Shown here: positions 59,856 to 64,000 of the stretch, one piece after another | Layout: the number at the start of each line of letters is the position of its first letter | Position numbering within the stretch: the stretch's first letter is position 1 | Assembly: GCF_028752835.1 (NCBI RefSeq) | Contig: NZ_CP087952.1 | Location: 663,041-727,040 of the forward strand | From: Desulfosarcina sp. BuS5 | GTDB lineage: Bacteria; Desulfobacterota; Desulfobacteria; Desulfobacterales; BuS5 | DNA length: 64,000 nucleotides | Direction: 5' to 3' | Notes under the pieces: model-generated | What the model was told of the DNA's origin: nothing | What the model saw: only the letters and a program-made list of their open reading frames with translations | Database searches by the model: none | Made by a program: the position numbers and the translations under genes

Positions 59856-60500
59856 CTATACCCCCCGTTCCCTGCCCGGCCAGATGAATTTGTGCAGTTG
59901 TATGTGAAGCCTGACCTGCAGATTGTCCTGCAGCATCCAGCCGGCGAGTCTTTCGAGCGGGAGTAAACCGGTAACAGGTGAGAACAGAATATTTCCTTTT
60001 GGAAAATCGGTTTTGATTAATTTGATAATTTTTTTTGCATAATCATAATCATGGCGATCTGTTATTACAAATTTTACCTGGTCGTTGCATGTAAGTCTTT
60101 TCAGATTTATCATGTTATTTTTGTCTGATTCACCGCTGGCAGGGCATTTTATGTCGACAATTTTTATACACCGGTCATCCACAATCTTGATATCGATGCT
60201 TCCGTTTGTCTCCAACAATACTTTATAACCTTTTTCCAGGAGGATATATATTAACCTGGGGGTTTCATCCTGCAGCAGCGGCTCTCCGCCGGTTATTTCC
60301 ACAAGGCCGCATTTATAAGATGAGACACGTTTAACTATCTCATCCGTGTCGATTGTTTTGCCTTCCTGCCATGCGTATTTTGTATCACAGTATGGACATT
60401 TTAAATTGCAGCCGCTAAGCCGTACAAAAACAGTTGCCAGGCCGCTGAATAAAGATTCCCCCTGGATGCTGAAAAAAATTTCATTGACTAAAAGGGCCAT
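59856..60500 (-). CDS. queE: 7-carboxy-7-deazaguanine synthase QueE
   Basis: QueE is the radical-SAM enzyme that contracts 6-carboxy-tetrahydropterin to 7-carboxy-7-deazaguanine, a queuosine precursor. The 214-residue protein begins VNEIFFSIQGESLFSGLATV and has the CxxxCxxC cluster motif GCNLKCPYCDTKYAW at about 30-44, followed by VEITGGEPLLQ. Length and layout are normal. No other queuosine gene lies nearby. Confidence 0.93.
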   Translation of the reverse strand: MALLVNEIFFSIQGESLFSGLATVFVRLSGCNLKCPYCDTKYAWQEGKTIDTDEIVKRVSSYKCGLVEITGGEPLLQDETPRLIYILLEKGYKVLLETNGSIDIKIVDDRCIKIVDIKCPASGESDKNNMINLKRLTCNDQVKFVITDRHDYDYAKKIIKLIKTDFPKGNILFSPVTGLLPLERLAGWMLQDNLQVRLHIQLHKFIWPGRERGV

Positions 60501-60588
60501 AATCTGTTTTTGTAAGAATTCATGGTTGATAAAATATAAAAGTTAATTATTTTTTATATCAGCAGACTTTTTTTTAGTAAACTGAAAT

Positions 60589-61887
60589 ATGCGTATAGTG
60601 ACTACACACAAAAATACTGATTTTGATGCACTTGCTTCTCTGATTGCGGCAACTATTATCTATCCTGATGCAATTCCGGTGCTCCCTAAAAATGTAAACC
60701 CGAATGTAAAAAGATTTATATCCATTCATAAGGACCTTTTCAGGATATACACTTCCAAAGAAATTGATTTGGAGAAGGTGGACAGCCTTGTTGTCGTGGA
60801 TATTAATGACTGGAGCCGTCTGGAGGGCATGGAGGCGCTTGTCGATAAGGATGGTCTTGAAATTATTTTGTGGGATCATCATCAGGCGGCCGGTAATATT
60901 ATTCCAGGCTGGAAATGCCATGAGGAGATGGGCGCCAACATTACGTTGATGGCGCGCAGTCTTAAAAAAGAAAAAAAAATTTTTTCTCCCATTCATGCAA
61001 CTCTTTTCATGGCCGGCCTGTATGAAGATACAGGTAATCTTACCTTTCATTCCACCAGGGTGGAAGATGTTTATGCCGCCGCGTATTTCCTTGAGAGCGG
61101 GGCGGATTTGAATGTTGTCTCTTCGTTTTTAAGCCCGGCATACGGCGTGAGGCAGAAAGAAATTCTGTTTGAGATGATAAGATCTGCAAAGAGAATCAAG
61201 GTTAATGGCTATAGCATATGTTTTAACAAAGTTGATGTAAGCGGTCATGTGGAGGGGCTGGCCGTTGTTGTCCGGATGTGCAGGGAGTTATTGAATGTCG
61301 ATGCTGCTTTCGGTATCTTTCTTAACCGGGAGAGAGGCATGTGCATTGTAATAGGCCGCAGCAATATTGACGGCATTAATATCGGCCGCATTATGCAGAG
61401 TATTGGCGGCGGCGGACATAAAGGAGCCGGTTCGGCCGTTGTCAGAACATTAAAACCCGATGCTGTCGAGGAAATGATTACAGACCTGATAGAGGGTGAT
61501 CAGCGGTCTTCTGTACATATAAGCGATCTTATGTCGTTTCCGGTTTTTACTTTATCTTCCGATGAAAGCATGCGAAAGGCTGAGGATGCGCTCAGAGAAA
61601 AGGAGTATACCGGGATTCCTGTTGTTCATGAAGATAAACTGGTTGGGATATTGTCGCGCCGTGATTTTAAGAAACTCAGGAAAGATTCACAGCTGGATGC
61701 GCCGATCAGGGCTTTTATGAGTACTAATGTTATTGCAGTGGAGCCCGGCAAAAGTATTATGAAAGCAGCAAAGTTGATGGTGAAACATGACATAGGGCGG
61801 CTGCCTGTTATGGAGAATGGGCAGATCATCGGTATTATTACAAGGTCTGATGTTATGTTATATTTTTATGATCTCCTGCCGGACTAA
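60589..61887 (+). CDS. DHH/DHHA1 phosphoesterase with two CBS domains
   Basis: The 432-residue protein has an N-terminal DHH domain (THKNTDFDALASLIAA, VVVDINDW, LWDHHQAAG), a DHHA1 domain ending GGGGHKGAGSAV near 280, and two CBS domains at about 305-430 (DLMSFPVFTLSSDES, FMSTNVIAVEPGKS). DHH-CBS proteins act as nanoRNases or nucleotide phosphodiesterases controlled by adenylates. In many Desulfobacterota such a front end is fused to a tRNA nucleotidyltransferase; that part is absent here and the gene ends cleanly after the second CBS domain. Confidence 0.85.
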   Translation: MRIVTTHKNTDFDALASLIAATIIYPDAIPVLPKNVNPNVKRFISIHKDLFRIYTSKEIDLEKVDSLVVVDINDWSRLEGMEALVDKDGLEIILWDHHQAAGNIIPGWKCHEEMGANITLMARSLKKEKKIFSPIHATLFMAGLYEDTGNLTFHSTRVEDVYAAAYFLESGADLNVVSSFLSPAYGVRQKEILFEMIRSAKRIKVNGYSICFNKVDVSGHVEGLAVVVRMCRELLNVDAAFGIFLNRERGMCIVIGRSNIDGINIGRIMQSIGGGGHKGAGSAVVRTLKPDAVEEMITDLIEGDQRSSVHISDLMSFPVFTLSSDESMRKAEDALREKEYTGIPVVHEDKLVGILSRRDFKKLRKDSQLDAPIRAFMSTNVIAVEPGKSIMKAAKLMVKHDIGRLPVMENGQIIGIITRSDVMLYFYDLLPD

Positions 61888-61908
61888 GGGCTCAAAAAGG
61901 ATGCATAA

Positions 61909-63165
61909 ATGAAAAGTGCCGGATTGCTGAAAAATACCATCCAGGAATATGGATGGGGTTCCCATACTCATATTGCACGGCTTATGGGCAGCGCGGAACC
62001 TTCTGAAAAACCCCAGGCTGAGCTTTGGATGGGGGCTCACCCCAAGGCTCCTTCCCGTGTAATGATCGGGGGGAAATGGATCGGCCTGGATAGATTGATC
62101 GAGAGAGATCCCGAAGGAATTCTTGGTAAGGAGATCGCAAAAAAATTTAATAATCGGTTTCCTTATCTTTTTAAAGTGCTTGCGGCGGCAAGACCTTTGT
62201 CCATACAGGCCCATCCGGATATTTTACAGGCCAAAAAAGGCTTTTTAAAAGAAAACCTGCGCGGGATTCCACTGGATGCCCCTGACAGAAACTATAAGGA
62301 TGAGAATCATAAGCCGGAAATAATATGCGCCCTTACGCCCTTTTGGGCTCTGAATGGATTCAGGAGAATAAAAGATACCATATATTTTATGGAAAGGGTT
62401 TGCGGTTCCGGGTTAAGCATGGAAATCGGTTATATCAGGAAAGAACCCGATTCGGCCGGTCTTAAAAAGTTTTTTAACAGTCTTATGAGCATTGAAGAGA
62501 GCCGCTGCGCCAAAATAATAGATGAGGCTGTTTCCAATGCGCGTAATCTTGCAGAGAATAATGATGTATATAGATGGATAATCAAACTGCGGGATGAATA
62601 TCCGGAAGATATTGGTGTGCTCTCCCCGGTATTTCTCAATCTTGTATGCCTTAAGCCCGGTCAGGCTATGTTTCTTCCGGCAGGTGAACTGCATGCCTAT
62701 CTTGAAGGGCTGGGTATAGAACTTATGGCAAATTCGGACAATGTATTAAGGGGCGGTCTTACCTCCAAGCATATCGATCTGCCTGAGCTGTTAAATACTT
62801 TGAACTTCCAGGAGAGGGATCCGGATATTCTTGAGCCTGTCTTAAGGTCGAACAATGAGAGTACTTATGTTTCAGGGGCTGAAGAGTTTGTACTTTCCGT
62901 GATAACCTTGAAAGAAGGAGAAAAATATAGAAGCGCAGCAGACCGGAGCGCGGAGATTATACTTTGCATAAAAGGTGAAGCGACCTTACTCGAAGCGGGC
63001 ATAGAAAAAGAACTGATACTCTCTCAAGGGAATTCCGTGTTGATCCCTGCTGCTGTTGAAAAATATTCTATTTCGGGTGATGCTGTTTTTTACAAGGCTG
63101 CGTGTGTGGGAGATTTTTTTGCAAAAGTAAAAAAAAATATTGACATAAAAAAAAAATCAATATAA
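61909..63165 (+). CDS. manA: Mannose-6-phosphate isomerase, class I (ManA)
   Basis: The zinc enzyme interconverts fructose-6-phosphate and mannose-6-phosphate for mannosylated glycan precursors. The 418-residue protein has AELWMGAHPKAPS, the type I signature region LFKVLAAARPLSIQAHPD with the zinc-ligand Gln/His, ENHKPEI with the next ligands, and LPAGELHAYLEGLGIELMAN with the last His. It starts 21 nt after the DHH-CBS gene and is probably co-transcribed with it. Confidence 0.95.
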   Translation: MKSAGLLKNTIQEYGWGSHTHIARLMGSAEPSEKPQAELWMGAHPKAPSRVMIGGKWIGLDRLIERDPEGILGKEIAKKFNNRFPYLFKVLAAARPLSIQAHPDILQAKKGFLKENLRGIPLDAPDRNYKDENHKPEIICALTPFWALNGFRRIKDTIYFMERVCGSGLSMEIGYIRKEPDSAGLKKFFNSLMSIEESRCAKIIDEAVSNARNLAENNDVYRWIIKLRDEYPEDIGVLSPVFLNLVCLKPGQAMFLPAGELHAYLEGLGIELMANSDNVLRGGLTSKHIDLPELLNTLNFQERDPDILEPVLRSNNESTYVSGAEEFVLSVITLKEGEKYRSAADRSAEIILCIKGEATLLEAGIEKELILSQGNSVLIPAAVEKYSISGDAVFYKAACVGDFFAKVKKNIDIKKKSI

Positions 63166-63294
63166 AAAATATTTTATAATTTTTCAGGATGGTTATTTTG
63201 ATGTGTAAGTTTTTTGCCAGGTTTTTTTATTTTTATTTTTTTATTTCGAGTCTGCCTGGCTTGCTTTGAAAAAGAACCAAAATCTATAGGAAAC

Positions 63295-63331
63295 AAAGCT
63301 GTGGGCAGAATTTTTATGCCGCAGCTTTTTT
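63295..63331 (+). terminator. First of two tandem rho-independent terminators after manA
   Basis: AAAGCTGTGGGCAGA and TATGCCGCAGCTTTTTT form a stem of about 11 bp with a small bulge around an AT-rich loop, followed by six T. It lies 130 nt after the manA stop. Confidence 0.65.
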
Positions 63332-63333
63332 AG

Positions 63334-63366
63334 AAAGGCTGTGGAGTTTACTTCACGGCCTTTTTT
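63334..63366 (+). terminator. Second tandem rho-independent terminator
   Basis: GGCTGTGGAG-TTTA-CTTCACGGCC pairs over 10 bp with two G-T pairs and is followed by TTTTTT. It starts three bases after the first terminator. The pair insulates aroA' from the upstream operon. Otherwise 63166-63458 has no gene. Confidence 0.8.
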
Positions 63367-63458
63367 GTTTATAACCTTCCAGAGTATAGGAATTACGGTT
63401 TTACAGGTTTTGAGAAAGTTTTGATATATTCTATTAATAGATTGTGTTAGGGGGATGT

Positions 63459-64000
63459 ATGACATTTCTAGGAAAACAAATCAGGATGGAGCGGATTTTA
63501 AATCGGAATACCGGCAGAACCGTCATTGTTCCGATGGATCACGGTCTTTCCGTAGGTCCCATACCGGGTGTGATAGATATGAGAAACGCAGTCCGGAAAG
63601 TGGCGGAAGGCGGGGCTAACGCTATTGTTGAACATAAAGGTCTCGTTAAGGCAGGACATCGCAGAGAGGGTAATGATATAGGATTGATAATACATCTTTC
63701 CGGATCAACAAGCCTGTCTCCTTTCCCGAATTCCAAGTCACTGGTATGCTCTGTGGAAGAGGCTGTAAAACTTGGGGCAGATGCAGTCTCCATACATGTG
63801 AACATAGGTGATGATAATGAAAAGGATATGTTGAAGGATTTCGGCCTGGTAAGTTATGAAGCTCGGACATGGGGGATGCCGCTTCTTGCCATGATTTATC
63901 CCAGGGGAGAGAAGATCAAGGATGAATATGATGTGAAATTTGTAAAGCACGCGGCACGTATCGGTGACGAGATGGGCGCTGATATTGTCAAGGTTTCATA
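63459..64000 (+). CDS. 2-amino-3,7-dideoxy-D-threo-hept-6-ulosonate synthase AroA' (partial)
   Basis: AroA' starts the alternative, archaeal-type entry into aromatic amino acid synthesis from aspartate semialdehyde. The first 180 residues are seen; the frame runs off the window. It begins [20 protein letters not shown] and has [20 protein letters not shown] and [14 protein letters not shown], the DeoC/FbaB aldolase pattern shared with class I archaeal-type fructose-bisphosphate aldolases. The PMDHG-S-GP pattern favours AroA' over FbaB. AGGGGG lies 7 nt before the ATG, and two terminators lie upstream. Confidence 0.82.
   Translation, partial: MTFLGKQIRMERILNRNTGRTVIVPMDHGLSVGPIPGVIDMRNAVRKVAEGGANAIVEHKGLVKAGHRREGNDIGLIIHLSGSTSLSPFPNSKSLVCSVEEAVKLGADAVSIHVNIGDDNEKDMLKDFGLVSYEARTWGMPLLAMIYPRGEKIKDEYDVKFVKHAARIGDEMGADIVKVS

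Noticed and set aside
1-64000. CRISPR array
   Set aside because: No set of regularly spaced direct repeats was found; the repeats here are inverted and widely scattered.

Overview
The window looks like a chromosomal segment of an anaerobic Desulfobacterota bacterium, most likely in or near Desulfobacterales. The reasons are moderate-to-low GC, an anaerobic-type cobamide cluster that includes a CbiR-like remodelling enzyme, a flavodiiron protein, the archaeal-type shikimate-entry enzyme AroA', and heavy littering with IS debris and small palindromic repeats. This is inference from gene content; there is no rRNA gene here to place the organism, and I saw no tRNA gene or CRISPR array.

Layout. 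1-5.6 kb: the start of a chemotaxis-type sensor, a TPR-SNF2 helicase translationally coupled to a zinc-ribbon partner, and an MmgE/PrpD gene interrupted by an in-frame TGA with a SECIS-like hairpin behind it. 5.6-7.5 kb: a repeat-rich gap holding a textbook MITE (perfect inverted ends and an 8-bp target duplication) and an IS1-family element. 7.6-14 kb: the conserved tilS-ftsH-folP block, a YbbR remnant where cdaA-ybbR normally sit, and a phosphorylase-like gene. 14-21 kb: transposase debris, a 1481-aa pseudokinase-AAA-GAF protein and a sensor histidine kinase. 21.5-28.7 kb: thpR, then a possible envelope system (membrane AAA ATPase fused to an OmpA peptidoglycan-binding domain, a coiled-coil membrane protein, a TPR lipoprotein, a TIGR03790 protein). 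28.7-37.9 kb: cobamide genes cbiG-cbiH-cobO-cobQ-cobU-(beta-propeller)-cobS-cobD-cbiB-cbiR. 37.9-43 kb: a mobile island with Y1-transposase pieces, a DruA/DUF4338 gene, a broken ISKra4-like transposase, a frameshifted toxin-antitoxin pair, a truncated XRE antitoxin and a second, inverted IS1 copy.

43-46.6 kb: typA, a 2-hydroxyacid dehydrogenase and a rhomboid protease. 46.7-52.9 kb: a PspA/polyamine membrane-stress operon (membrane aminopropyltransferase, secreted basic protein, DUF350, an unknown, DUF2170, PspA, SpeD). 52.8-55.3 kb: a TIGR02757 gene and a hipBA pair. 55.7-64 kb: a decayed DUF2092 gene, a secreted RG/Y-rich protein, a UROD/MetE-like protein, a flavodiiron protein, a multihaem cytochrome remnant, queE, a DHH-CBS protein, manA, tandem terminators and the start of aroA'.

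How parts work together: the cobamide genes cover late corrin-ring steps, adenosylation, amidation and lower-ligand assembly, with CbiR allowing salvage. The PspA operon couples polyamine synthesis to membrane-associated proteins. A family of ~75-120-bp palindromic repeats with TATAGAYYGTCA ends sits in gene gaps throughout. Several lesions lie in homopolymer runs, so some broken genes could be sequencing errors.
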